Below the pieces are notes generated by a model that ran no database searches, was not told the DNA's origin, and saw only the letters and a list, made by a program, of their open reading frames with translations. 64,000 nt of DNA from Desulfovibrio sp. Its GTDB lineage: Bacteria > Desulfobacterota > Desulfovibrionia > Desulfovibrionales > Desulfovibrionaceae. Of the stretch, positions 16,234-24,772 are shown one piece after another. The position numbers were made by a program, and so were the translations under genes. Positions within the stretch are counted from its first letter, which is position 1. Every line of letters begins with the position of its first letter. The DNA lies in assembly GCA_031288535.1 (NCBI GenBank), contig JAITRF010000034.1, positions 1 through 64,000 on the forward strand, given 5' to 3'.

Positions 16234-17016
16234 ATGAAAAAAATCGCTGTTTGCTACAAGTGGGTGCTTTCGGACACGGACATCCGCGTCGACGAAAAGA
16301 CCCGCAGCCTGAACATGGAAAAATGCAAGTACCAGGTCAATGAGTATGACCGCAACGGCCTGGAATGCGGAGTGCAAATCAAAAAAGCCTCCGGACGCGA
16401 GCTGGTGGGGATAACCCTGGGCAAGGACACGGCTTCTTCGGCCAAAGACGCCCTCTCCCGCGGCCTGGACTCCGTCTTCTACCTTGACGACGCCGCCCTT
16501 GCCGACATCGACAAAATCGGCGCGGCCAAGGCCCTGGCCGGCATGATCAAAAAAGTCGGCGATGTGGACGTGGTGATCTGCTCCGAGGCCTCCAGCGACG
16601 ATTTCGCCCAGCAGACCGGCCCCCGCATCGCGGCCCTGCTGGGTTGGCCTTCGGTGAGCTATGCGACCAAGGTGGAAGTGAACGGCGACTCTTTCACGCT
16701 GGAGCGCAAACTGGACGACGGCATTGAGTGCGTCAGCGTCGCTGCGCCTCTGGTGATCACGATTTCTCCCGAAGTGGGCGAGGCGCCCATCCCCGGGGTC
16801 AAAGACATACTCGGCGCCAAAAAGAAACCGGCCAACGCCCTCGCCATCGGCGACACCGGCCTTTCGGCCGACGCCCTGAAGCCCGCTTCCGCAATCGTCA
16901 GCGTTCTCGCCCCCGAAACCTCGCGCAAGAGGCAGCGGATGAACCCGGACGGAGTCAGCCTGGATCAGGCGGCCGCCGCCCTTGTCAAAGAACTTTCCCA
17001 AGCCGGAATCTTGTAA
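16234..17016 (+). CDS. fixA: Electron transfer flavoprotein beta subunit (FixA-like)
   Basis: 260 residues, typical EtfB/FixA length. Opening KKIAVCYKWVLSDTDIRVDE and the segment NEYDRNGLECGVQIKKASG fit the family, as does DVVICSEASSDDFAQQTGPR. It pairs with the next gene to make an ETF carrying FAD and AMP or a second FAD. Together with fixC and fixX downstream, the FixABCX type is likely: NADH oxidation coupled by flavin bifurcation to ferredoxin and quinone reduction. The ATG follows a GAGGAAG site. The gene order is the same as the E. coli fix genes of crotonobetaine metabolism. Confidence 0.88.
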   Translation: MKKIAVCYKWVLSDTDIRVDEKTRSLNMEKCKYQVNEYDRNGLECGVQIKKASGRELVGITLGKDTASSAKDALSRGLDSVFYLDDAALADIDKIGAAKALAGMIKKVGDVDVVICSEASSDDFAQQTGPRIAALLGWPSVSYATKVEVNGDSFTLERKLDDGIECVSVAAPLVITISPEVGEAPIPGVKDILGAKKKPANALAIGDTGLSADALKPASAIVSVLAPETSRKRQRMNPDGVSLDQAAAALVKELSQAGIL

Positions 17017-17028
17017 AAGGAGATCGTC

Positions 17029-17958
17029 ATGCGAGATATATGGATAGTCGCCGAAAACCCCGCCTGGGCCGCGACCCTCGTCAGCGCCGCCAAAAGCCTT
17101 GACGCGGACTGCGCCATAACCGCCTTTGTCAAAGGCGATGAAGCGGCCGCAAAAGACGCCGTAACGTACGGCGCCGCCTCCGCCTTCGCCCTGCCCCTTC
17201 CCGCGGCCGGTCTGTGGGAGGACTACGCCCCGACCCTGGCGGAAAAGGCCAAAACGGACAAACCCGCCTTCATCCTGGTCAGCGCCTCCCGGCGCGGGCG
17301 GGATCTGGCCGCAAGAACGGCCGCCCTGCTTGAGGCCCCCTGCTTCAGCGATGCCGCGCAACTGGCCCTGTCCGGCAATGCTTTCAGTTGCGGCACCTCG
17401 GTGTTCGGCGGCACGGCCGTGCGCACGTCCTCCACAAGCGCCCCGGTGGTGATAGTCACTCTGGGGGCAAAAAGCTATGAACCGGCGGCGGCGGACGCTT
17501 CCCGCTCCGGCGCGGTAGCCACCCTCCCGTACAGCGCCGGCGCCGCCAAGGTGACCGAACGCAAACCGCGCGTGAAACAATCCGTCAATCTTCCCGAAGC
17601 CGCCAAGGTGGTCGGTGTCGGACGCGGATTCTCCGAAGAAAAGGACATCGCCGCCGCGCGCGAGCTGGCCGCGGCAATCGGAGCGGAAGTCGGCTGCTCG
17701 CGTCCCATCGCCGAATTCTTCAAATGGATGCCGGAGGAATGCTATATAGGCATTTCCGGTCAGATACTCAAACCCCAGCTCTATGTCGCCGTCGGCATTT
17801 CCGGGCAGGCGCAGCACACTTTCGGCGTGCGCGACGCCAAGGTGATCGTCAGCATCAACAAGGATGAAGAATGCCTTATGCACCAGAACGCCGACTACTA
17901 TATCGTCGGGACCTGGCAGGATGCCATTCCGGCCATCGTCAAGGCGGCGAAAGGTTGA
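17029..17958 (+). CDS. fixB: Electron transfer flavoprotein alpha subunit (FixB-like)
   Basis: 309 residues. The C-terminal FAD-binding domain has the hallmark block VVGVGRGFSEEKDI, then GCSRPIAEFFKWMPEECYIG, ISGQILKPQLYVAVGISG and IVSINKDEECLMHQNADYYI. The N-terminal 180 residues are the variable ETF-alpha domain. It starts 12 bases after fixA with an AAAAGGAG site, so the two subunits are made together. It accepts electrons from fixA-bound flavin and passes them to FixC. Confidence 0.88.
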   Translation: MRDIWIVAENPAWAATLVSAAKSLDADCAITAFVKGDEAAAKDAVTYGAASAFALPLPAAGLWEDYAPTLAEKAKTDKPAFILVSASRRGRDLAARTAALLEAPCFSDAAQLALSGNAFSCGTSVFGGTAVRTSSTSAPVVIVTLGAKSYEPAAADASRSGAVATLPYSAGAAKVTERKPRVKQSVNLPEAAKVVGVGRGFSEEKDIAAARELAAAIGAEVGCSRPIAEFFKWMPEECYIGISGQILKPQLYVAVGISGQAQHTFGVRDAKVIVSINKDEECLMHQNADYYIVGTWQDAIPAIVKAAKG

Positions 17959-18033
17959 CAACGGCGCGTCCAGGCCGCGAAAACAGCGGGGGATGCAAGT
18001 CCCCCGCCCTTCTCACCGACAAGGAGAAAAAAC

Positions 18034-19317
18034 ATGGCTGATTATGACGCCATAGTCGTCGGCGCCGGCCTCTCTGGTAGCACCGCGGCGTATTGCATGG
18101 CAAAAGCGGGCTTGAGCGTTCTCGTCGTGGAACGCGGAGACGCGGCCGGCACGAAGAATGTCACGGGCGGCCGTCTTTATGCCCACAGTCTGGAAAAAAT
18201 AATCCCGGGATTCGCGGACGAGGCCCCGGTCGAACGCAAGGTGGTGCGCGAACGCATCTCCATGGTGACCGACGAAAGCTGTTTCACCGCGGATTTCAGC
18301 TCCTCCCGCTTCCAGAACCCGGCCAGCGCGTCTTATACCGTGCTGCGCGCGGAGTTCGATCCCTGGCTTGCCGGCAAGGCGGAGGAGGCGGGTTGTGACG
18401 TCGTCTGTCCGGCCGTGGCCGACGAGCTTTTGCGGGAAAACGGCAAAATAACGGGCATCAAGGCTGGAGACGACGAACTGACCGCCGAGGTAGTGCTTCT
18501 GGCCGACGGGGTAAACAGCCTTCTGGCCCAGAAGGCCGGATTGAAGAAAGAACTCTCGCCCCACCATGTGGCCGTAGGGGCCAAAGAGGTGGTGGAACTC
18601 TCAAGCGGGATCATCAACGACCGCTTCAACCTGAACGAGGGAGAAGGTCTCGCCCAGCTTTTCGCCGGGTCGCCCTCCCGGGGCATGGTGGGCGGCGGCT
18701 TTTTATATACCAACAAAACCAGCCTCTGCGTCGGTCTGGTCGTGACCGTGGCCCATATGGCAAAATCTCCCGACCGTCTGCCCGACATGCTCGAATCCTT
18801 CCGGCAGAGCGCCGCCCTCAAACCGCTTCTGGAAGGCGGCAAAATCATCGAATACAGCGCCCACCTCGTCCCTGAAGGCGGCATCCACATGATCCCGACC
18901 CTGAGCGCGGACAACGTGCTCGTTTTGGGCGACGCCGCCGGGTTCTGCCTCAACCTCGGGTTTACCGTGCGCGGTATGGACTACGCCATAGGCTCGGGCG
19001 CGCTCGCGGCGGAAACCGTGATCGAGGCGAAACAAAAGGGCGATTTCAGCAACGCCGTACTCTGCGGCTATCAGACGCGCCTTGAGAACAGCTTTGTCAT
19101 GCAGGACATGCGCACGCACAAAAACGCCCCGGATTTCATCGAGCATACCCCGCGCATGTTCAAAGAATACCCGGAACTCGTGGAGAACATCTTCGCGGAT
19201 ATGTTCACGGTGTCCGGGCCTTCCAAACTGATGCTGAAAAAAGCCCTGCCCTATGTCCGCAAGGCCGGGCTGCTCAACCTCATGCTTGACGGATTCAAAG
19301 GATCAAGGGCACTGTAA
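18034..19317 (+). CDS. fixC: FAD-dependent ETF:quinone oxidoreductase FixC-like
   Basis: 427 residues. N-terminal dinucleotide fold YDAIVVGAGLSGSTAAYCMA with an acidic strand end near VLVVERGD, then GTKNVTGGRLYAHSLEKIIP, typical of FixC/GeranylgeranylreductaseSF-like flavoproteins. A late GDAAGFCLNLGFTVRGMDYA binds FAD. The C terminus overlaps the fixX start (TAATGA). FixC binds FAD and, with the FixX iron-sulfur protein, passes ETF electrons to quinone at the membrane. A strong AAGGAG site precedes the ATG. Confidence 0.88.
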   Translation: MADYDAIVVGAGLSGSTAAYCMAKAGLSVLVVERGDAAGTKNVTGGRLYAHSLEKIIPGFADEAPVERKVVRERISMVTDESCFTADFSSSRFQNPASASYTVLRAEFDPWLAGKAEEAGCDVVCPAVADELLRENGKITGIKAGDDELTAEVVLLADGVNSLLAQKAGLKKELSPHHVAVGAKEVVELSSGIINDRFNLNEGEGLAQLFAGSPSRGMVGGGFLYTNKTSLCVGLVVTVAHMAKSPDRLPDMLESFRQSAALKPLLEGGKIIEYSAHLVPEGGIHMIPTLSADNVLVLGDAAGFCLNLGFTVRGMDYAIGSGALAAETVIEAKQKGDFSNAVLCGYQTRLENSFVMQDMRTHKNAPDFIEHTPRMFKEYPELVENIFADMFTVSGPSKLMLKKALPYVRKAGLLNLMLDGFKGSRAL

Positions 19318-19598
19318 TGAACGTCGAACAAAAACTGTCGATAAACAAGTTCGTTGTGGACGAGGGCAACCCCCATATCGTGATCCACCAGGAAAAAATG
19401 GATGCGGAAGCCGTAAAGGCCCTGACCGTGGTCTGTCCGGCCGGCCTCTACACGCTGAACGACAAGGGGCAGCTTATCTTTGAAGTCGCCGGCTGTCTTG
19501 AATGCGGCACCTGCCGCGTAGCCGTCGCGCACCTTCCCGGCGCCATGGAATGGAACCATCCGCGTCCCTCGTTCGGCGTGCTGTACCGTTGCGGTTGA
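19317..19598 (+). CDS. fixX: Ferredoxin-like protein FixX
   Basis: 93 residues, with cysteines C40 (VVCPAG) and C60, C63, C66 (AGCLECGTC). These four can hold one [4Fe-4S] cluster, as in FixX and the cluster domain of ETF-quinone oxidoreductase. The C terminus ends RPSFGVLYRCG, the usual FixX ending pattern. Its ATG overlaps the fixC stop codon, so production is coupled. It hands electrons from FixC to the quinone pool. Confidence 0.88.
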   Translation: MNVEQKLSINKFVVDEGNPHIVIHQEKMDAEAVKALTVVCPAGLYTLNDKGQLIFEVAGCLECGTCRVAVAHLPGAMEWNHPRPSFGVLYRCG

Positions 19599-19636
19599 AA
19601 ACATCCGCCGACCTTGAGGGCGAAGCCCGCCGTTTT

Positions 19637-19672
19637 CTGATGGCCGCACGGAGTTTCGCCGGCGGCCATCAG
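19637..19672 (+). terminator. Strong 11-bp hairpin after fixX
   Basis: CTGATGGCCGC / GCGGCCATCAG with a 14-base loop, 38 bases after the fixX stop. No U-tract follows directly. Probably ends or stabilises the long transcript of the CoA-transferase/fix cluster. Confidence 0.5.
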
Positions 19673-19683
19673 TCGTAGATAAC

Positions 19684-19850
19684 AGGGCTGACGCATCTAA
19701 ATTTTATATTGTTAATTCAGAATATTATGATATACGCCTTTGAGATTCACGGCGGCGGCAAAGCCGCCTTGCTCCTTACGAAGCCTGCGGCTTCGGGCGA
19801 TGCTTGCGCATCGCCGCAGGGCTGACGCAACAAGATGCGTCAGCCCTGTC
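19684..19850 (+). repeat. Palindrome cluster with a dispersed repeat shared with 51098-51187
   Basis: Fills most of the 360-base gap between fixX and yajC. It contains GGCGATGC / GCATCGCC (19796-19815) and a 12-bp stem AGGGCTGACGCA / TGCGTCAGCCCT (19818-19847); a further half copy lies at 19684-19698. The block 19768-19850 reappears, diverged but with compensating stems, at 51098-51187: CTTGCTCC, CGAAGCCTGCGG, GCATCGCC and GGGCTGACGC against GGGCAGATGC. An untranslated RNA or mobile palindromic repeat are both possible. Confidence 0.55.
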
Positions 19851-19958
19851 GTAGATAATAATAAATATTGCCTCTTTCCCGTTGAACGTGTATTGACTTC
19901 TGCTTCAGCGCGGGCGCAGCATGCCGATTGCACAGCCCGCCCCAATTTTGGAGGAACT

Positions 19959-20504
19959 ATGCTCAGCAGTATCGCTTACGCCATGGGACCCAGCCCTTCC
20001 GGGGGCGGCGGGGGAGATGCCTTTACTTCTTTTGTTCCGCTTATCCTCATGTTCGCGGTTTTTTATTTCCTGCTCATACGCCCGCAACAAAAACGCGCCA
20101 AAGAACTTAAAAACATGCTCGCCAGCCTGAAGCCGGGCGATGAGGTTCTGACAAGCGGCGGCATCTACGGACGCATCCTGGAAACGGCGGAAAACCATGT
20201 GATCCTGGACACGGGCGAGGTAGAGCTGAAAATATCCAGGGCGGCGGTGACCTCGGTGGTCGCCCAAGCCAGGGTCGAACCGATCAGAAAATCGAAGAAG
20301 GGCGCCGAATCCAAAGGCAAGAACGCGAGAAAACCCGTCCGCGAGGCCGAAAGAACCGTGGAATCGGACAGTGAGGACGCCCGTCCCGACAAAGACGCCG
20401 ACCCCGCGCCGGAGGTCGAAGCTCCGAAAGCCGAAACGGACGGGGAAATACAGCCCGAAGCGGATGAAACATCCAACGCGCCAGAGGACGGCAAAGAGAA
20501 ATGA
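19959..20504 (+). CDS. yajC: Preprotein translocase accessory subunit YajC
   Basis: 181 residues, longer than the usual 110. One membrane segment (SFVPLILMFAVFYFLLIRPQ) is followed by the family signature QKRAKELKNMLASLKPGDEV and TSGGIYGRILE. The last 80 residues are a highly charged, Glu/Lys/Pro-rich tail, probably disordered. The ATG at 19959 follows GGAGGAACT and gives the conserved core; the longer frame from 19740 runs through the upstream repeat. YajC joins SecDF to form the accessory complex of the SecYEG translocon, and secD and secF follow. Confidence 0.92.
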   Translation: MLSSIAYAMGPSPSGGGGGDAFTSFVPLILMFAVFYFLLIRPQQKRAKELKNMLASLKPGDEVLTSGGIYGRILETAENHVILDTGEVELKISRAAVTSVVAQARVEPIRKSKKGAESKGKNARKPVREAERTVESDSEDARPDKDADPAPEVEAPKAETDGEIQPEADETSNAPEDGKEK

Positions 20505-20639
20505 CGGTCCAAAGGCAGTGCGTGATGTCAAGCCGCGTTCAAAACGGGTGCGGAAAGGCACGCCCGCTTCGGCGCTTTACGGCGGCAATCAACGCCCCGC
20601 GCCTTATCGCAGTTAACGCCTCAAATAGCCGCTTACCGG

Positions 20640-20752
20640 CGGGTTGCAGGCAAAGCCTTCAGCCGATACCAATTCGCTCCCTGTCGGTCGCAACTTGGTA
20701 TAAATCGGGAATCTCCTGAAGAGACAGGTTTAGGACCGTAAAGGAAGTTTTG
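20640..20752 (+). repeat. Leader element shared with the cmk gene leader (25980-26055)
   Basis: The 5' region of secD contains GGCAAAGCCTT, CTGAAGAGACAGGTTT and AAAGGAAGTTTTGATGA. The leader of the unrelated cmk fusion carries GGCAAAGCCTT, CTGAAGGGAGAGGTTT and AAAGGAATTTTTGATGA in the same order and position, so the ribosome site and the start codon are part of the repeat. Confidence 0.55.
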
Positions 20753-22369
20753 ATGAAACAGGGCCTTATCTGGCGCATCCCGCTGGCCGTGATCATCCTG
20801 CTTGTCTCGGTGATCTTCGTGCTGCCGACCTTTCTCTTCCCTCCCCCCCCGCCGGGGGCGAAGGAAAAGGAAAGAAGCGGTCTGGCCGCTCTCCTGCCCT
20901 CATCCAGGGTAAACCTCGGACTGGACCTGATGGGCGGCATACACCTTACCCTGGAAGTGGAGACGCAAAAAGCCCTGGAGGCGTCTCTTTCCCAAATGGG
21001 CCAGGACCTGATAAGCGAAGCCGCCTCCAAGGGCATCCTCATGACCCGGCCGATCCTTTCTCCCGAAGGCCGCCTTGAGTTCAGTCTGGCCTCGGCGGAA
21101 AAAAACGAACAGTTCAGGACTCTGCTCTCCGATCTCTTCAACCAGATGGAAACCGTATCCGCCACCCCCTCTCCGGACGGGCGCATCGCCTACGTCCTGG
21201 CTCTGACGGACACCGCCAGGGACAGAACCCTGGCGCTGACCGTGGACCAGGCCCTGACCACCATACGCAACCGCATTGACCAGTTCGGAGTGGCGGAGCC
21301 GGATGTGCGCAAGGAACAGGGGGGCAGCCGCATCAGCATCCAGCTTCCCGGCATGTCCGACCCGCAACGGGCCGTGGAAATCATCGGCAAGACGGCGCAT
21401 CTGGAATTCCGCATAGTGCGCGACGACGTGGACCCCAAAAACCGCAACGTCCCGCGCGGAGTGCAAATCCTGCCTCAGGAATACAAAGACGCTTACGGCG
21501 ACTTCGTTCAGACGCCTCTGGCCGTGGAAGAGGCGGTCGCGCTTACCGGCGAGCACATCACCAACGCGGCGCCTGCCTTTGACCAGTCCGGCAACGCCAT
21601 AGTCGGTCTTACCTTCGACCGGAGAGGGGCGGACATCTTCAGCCGCGTGACCGGACAGAACGTCAACAAGAGAATGGCCATAGTGCTGGACGGCAAAGTG
21701 TATTCCGCCCCCAGGATCGAAAGCAAAATCGACGGGGGACGGGCCAGCATCACCGGAAACTTCACCCCGGCGACGGCCAGCGATCTGGCCGTGGTGCTGC
21801 GCGCCGGCGCCCTGCCGGCCCCGGTTCTGATTATGGAGCAACGCACCGTCGGCCCCTCTCTGGGACAGGAATCCATCAACATGGGGGTTACGGCGGCCCT
21901 TGTCGGAGGCGTGGCGATCATCGTCTTTATGAGCGTCTACTACAGCCTGTCCGGGGTAATCTCCAGTTTCATGCTTTTTCTGGACATTCTCATGATCCTG
22001 GCCGGCCTTTCCATTTTCGGGGCCACGCTTACCTTGCCGGGCATAGCCGGCATAGTGCTGACCCTCGGCATGGCCGTAGACGCCAACGTGCTTATTTTTG
22101 AACGCATCAGGGAAGAACTGCGCCGGGGGCTCACTCCGGCTGCGGCGGTGGAGGCGGGATTCTCCCGCGCTATGCTGGCCATTACGGATTCCAACCTGAC
22201 CACCATTCTGGCCGCCCTGATTCTTTACCAGTTCGGGACAGGGCCCGTGCGGGGCTTTGCCGTCACCTTGAGCATCGGGGTCCTGGTTTCCATGTTCACG
22301 GCCATATTCGTATCGCACATAATTTTTGACATCTGGATCGGCAGAACCGGCCGCAGGCCGAGCATCTGA
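20753..22369 (+). CDS. secD: Protein translocase subunit SecD
   Basis: 538 residues. Six membrane segments: one at residues 6-28 and five in the last 180 residues, the RND-like core. The periplasmic P1 domain begins with LGLDLMGGIHLTLEVETQ, and conserved blocks TTIRNRIDQFGVAEPDVRK and ALVGGVAIIVFMSVYYSLSG are present. The last region holds GMAVDANVLIFERIREEL, the proton-pathway motif. SecD uses the proton gradient to complete protein export. ATG chosen over the preceding TTG; an AAAGGAAG site is present. Between yajC and secF, the usual gene order. Confidence 0.94.
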   Translation: MKQGLIWRIPLAVIILLVSVIFVLPTFLFPPPPPGAKEKERSGLAALLPSSRVNLGLDLMGGIHLTLEVETQKALEASLSQMGQDLISEAASKGILMTRPILSPEGRLEFSLASAEKNEQFRTLLSDLFNQMETVSATPSPDGRIAYVLALTDTARDRTLALTVDQALTTIRNRIDQFGVAEPDVRKEQGGSRISIQLPGMSDPQRAVEIIGKTAHLEFRIVRDDVDPKNRNVPRGVQILPQEYKDAYGDFVQTPLAVEEAVALTGEHITNAAPAFDQSGNAIVGLTFDRRGADIFSRVTGQNVNKRMAIVLDGKVYSAPRIESKIDGGRASITGNFTPATASDLAVVLRAGALPAPVLIMEQRTVGPSLGQESINMGVTAALVGGVAIIVFMSVYYSLSGVISSFMLFLDILMILAGLSIFGATLTLPGIAGIVLTLGMAVDANVLIFERIREELRRGLTPAAAVEAGFSRAMLAITDSNLTTILAALILYQFGTGPVRGFAVTLSIGVLVSMFTAIFVSHIIFDIWIGRTGRRPSI

Positions 22370-22469
22370 CGAACCGGCCGCGCGGCGCACCGGTCCTGCG
22401 GCTGATTTACGGAATTTACCGGGAATTTAAATTGCGGTTATTCTGCCCTGAAGCGACAAGGCGGTAAAA

Positions 22470-23579
22470 ATGGGCTTTCATTTTGTACCCGACGATCTGA
22501 ATATTAATTTCACCGGCATACGCAAAATTTCCTATGCCGTTTCCATTTTCCTGATCCTGGCCGGCATCGGCTCGCTGATCCTTGCGGGCGGACCGCGTTA
22601 CGGCATTGATTTCGCCGGAGGCACAACCGCGCAGATAAAATTTGAAAAACCCGTTTCCGACGAGGAACTCAAAAAATCCCTGGAAGCAAGTTCCCTGCCG
22701 GGATTGGTGGTGCAGCAGTTCGGATCGGACGGGGCCACCTATCTGCTGCGCATCTCCACCATGCCGGAAACTTCCGATGGCATGCACAGACTTGTGACGG
22801 GAGCGCTGGATGCCTCGCTCGCGGGAGCGAAATACGAGATCCAGCGCATGGAGACGGTCGGCCCGAAGGTCGGGGCGGATCTGCGCGCCCAGGCCGTAGA
22901 AGCCATATACTACGCCCTGTTGCTTATTTCCATTTATGTGTCCGGCCGCTTTGAACACCGCTGGTTCACCGCCGGCTTTATCGCCTGCGCCTTGGGCGGA
23001 ACGATGTTCGGGCTGGGTTATCTGGGCCTGAACAAGACTGTCCTGGTCGGCGCGGCCGTGATCATGACCCTGGTTCTCTGCTGGAAATTCAAACTGGTCT
23101 TCGCCATGGGCGCGGTCATCTCCATCCTGCACGATCTCCTGATCACAATCGGGCTTTACTCCATCCTGGGCCGGGAGTTCGATCTCACCACCATTGCCGC
23201 CCTCCTTACGGTTGTCGGCTATTCCCTGAACGACACAATCATAGTCTATGACCGCATCAGGGAAAACCTGCACAACGACGTGGTCTCGCCTCTGGAGCAG
23301 GTCATCAATTCCAGCATCAATCAGACCATATCCAGAACGGTGCTCACTTCCGGCACCACCCTCATAGCTATCCTGGCCCTGCTGATTTTCGGCGGCGGCA
23401 CGATTTTTGACTTCGCCCTGACGGTTTTCATAGGCGTGTTCATCGGGACCGCTTCTTCCATTTTTGTCGCCAGTCCCGTACTCCTCGCCTTTGAATCGGA
23501 CATCAACCGCGAGGGCTTCCGACCGAAAAAAGACACCCGCGCCCGAAGCGCGGACGGACGGCTGGCCGCCCAGGTCTGA
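22470..23579 (+). CDS. secF: Protein translocase subunit SecF
   Basis: 369 residues, somewhat longer than the usual 310-320. Contains the SecF signature GPRYGIDFAGGTTAQIKF and six membrane segments, including TVVGYSLNDTIIVYDRIREN, the SecF proton-path motif, and ISRTVLTSGTTLIAILALLI. It forms a heterodimer with SecD. It starts 100 bases after secD with AAGGCGG as ribosome site. Confidence 0.93.
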   Translation: MGFHFVPDDLNINFTGIRKISYAVSIFLILAGIGSLILAGGPRYGIDFAGGTTAQIKFEKPVSDEELKKSLEASSLPGLVVQQFGSDGATYLLRISTMPETSDGMHRLVTGALDASLAGAKYEIQRMETVGPKVGADLRAQAVEAIYYALLLISIYVSGRFEHRWFTAGFIACALGGTMFGLGYLGLNKTVLVGAAVIMTLVLCWKFKLVFAMGAVISILHDLLITIGLYSILGREFDLTTIAALLTVVGYSLNDTIIVYDRIRENLHNDVVSPLEQVINSSINQTISRTVLTSGTTLIAILALLIFGGGTIFDFALTVFIGVFIGTASSIFVASPVLLAFESDINREGFRPKKDTRARSADGRLAAQV

Positions 23580-23617
23580 TCCGAACCTGAGCCCCCAAAG
23601 CCCGCAACCGTCAGACT

Positions 23618-24772
23618 ATGTCCCCCGCAGGCAACAAGCTCATACGCGGCGCCCTGCTTGCCCTTTTGATCATCGCAGCCCTGTTCGCCTACAGGCATTT
23701 CCAGCGCGGCAAAGGAGAAGAAGAGGCTCCGAAACCGAGAACGGTCGGCGTCGCCGCAGCCGGCATCGGCTCCGTAAACGTCTATTTCCAGGCCATAGGC
23801 ACCGTCACGCCACCCAGTACTGTCACGGTCCGCAGCCGGGTGGACGGCGAACTTGTCGCCCTGCACTTCGTCGAAGGCCAGTTTGTGCAGGAAGGCGATC
23901 TGCTGGCGGAGATCGATCCCCGCCCCTACCAGGTGCAGTTGCAACAAGCCAAAGGCGCGCTGGCCACGGACGAGGCCCTGCTCAAACAGGCCGTACTTGA
24001 ACTTGAACGCTACCGCAAGCTGATCCGGGAACACTCCGTATCCGAGCAGCAGGTTGAAACCCAGGAAGGGACGGTCGGACGCCAGGAGGGCGCGGTCATC
24101 TCCGGACGGGCGGCCGTTGCCGAGGCTGAACTCATGCTGACCTACTGCCGCATCACCGCTCCGATATCCGGACAGACAGGCTTGCGCCAGGTTGACCCGG
24201 GAAACATGATCCGCGCCTCGGACAGCACGGGCATAGTGGTCATCACCCAGATGCGGCCCATGAACGTCGTCTTCACTTTGGTGGAGAACCGGATCGGCGA
24301 AGTCCTGCGGGCAATGCGCGCGGGCGGTCCGCTCAAGGTGGAAGCCTGGGGGCAGGATAACGGCGTGTTGCTGGAAAGCGGGGAACTGCTCAGCCTGGAC
24401 AACCGGATCGACACCGCCACCGGAACCGTCAAAGCCAAGGCGGTCTTTGCCAACAAAGAGGGGCGGCTTTTTCCCAACCAGTTCGTAAACACCCGCCTGC
24501 TTGTGAAAACCCTGCAAGACGTGCTGATCATTCCCTCCGCCGCCGTGCAGCGCAACAACGAGGGTTTTTTCGTCTATGCGGCTGAGGATGGAAAGGCAAA
24601 ACTGCGCGCCATACGTTGCGGATATTCCGAAGACGGGCGGACTGTGGTCGAAGAAGGCCTGAAGCCGGGGGAAACAGTGGTGACGGACGGGGTGGACCGG
24701 CTTCGCGACGGTATGCCCATATCCTGGCGGACCCCTGAAGAAAATGCCGCCGCGACAGGAGATGCTCCATGA
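23618..24772 (+). CDS. RND efflux periplasmic adaptor (membrane fusion protein), MdtA-like, without a pump partner
   Basis: 384 residues, MdtA/AcrA-type. N-terminal membrane anchor (about 9-27), then a lipoyl half-motif VDGELVALHFVEGQFVQEGD, an alpha-helical hairpin (about residues 105-170), second lipoyl half RITAPISGQTGLRQVDPGN and beta-barrel domains. No RND pump or outer-membrane factor follows; the next gene is hisC, whose ATG overlaps this stop (ATGA). It may serve a pump encoded elsewhere, or be linked to the neighbouring SecDF, itself RND-family; that second idea is speculative. Confidence 0.85.
   Translation: MSPAGNKLIRGALLALLIIAALFAYRHFQRGKGEEEAPKPRTVGVAAAGIGSVNVYFQAIGTVTPPSTVTVRSRVDGELVALHFVEGQFVQEGDLLAEIDPRPYQVQLQQAKGALATDEALLKQAVLELERYRKLIREHSVSEQQVETQEGTVGRQEGAVISGRAAVAEAELMLTYCRITAPISGQTGLRQVDPGNMIRASDSTGIVVITQMRPMNVVFTLVENRIGEVLRAMRAGGPLKVEAWGQDNGVLLESGELLSLDNRIDTATGTVKAKAVFANKEGRLFPNQFVNTRLLVKTLQDVLIIPSAAVQRNNEGFFVYAAEDGKAKLRAIRCGYSEDGRTVVEEGLKPGETVVTDGVDRLRDGMPISWRTPEENAAATGDAP

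Noticed and set aside
16201-17961. 586-codon minus-strand ORF opposite fixA and fixB
   Set aside because: Antisense shadow; the sense strand encodes clear ETF subunits.
20846-20858. 8-base C run in secD as a second phase-variable tract
   Set aside because: Too short, inside an essential gene and in frame with conserved sequence.
20900-22390. 496-codon minus-strand ORF opposite secD
   Set aside because: Antisense shadow with no recognisable motifs.
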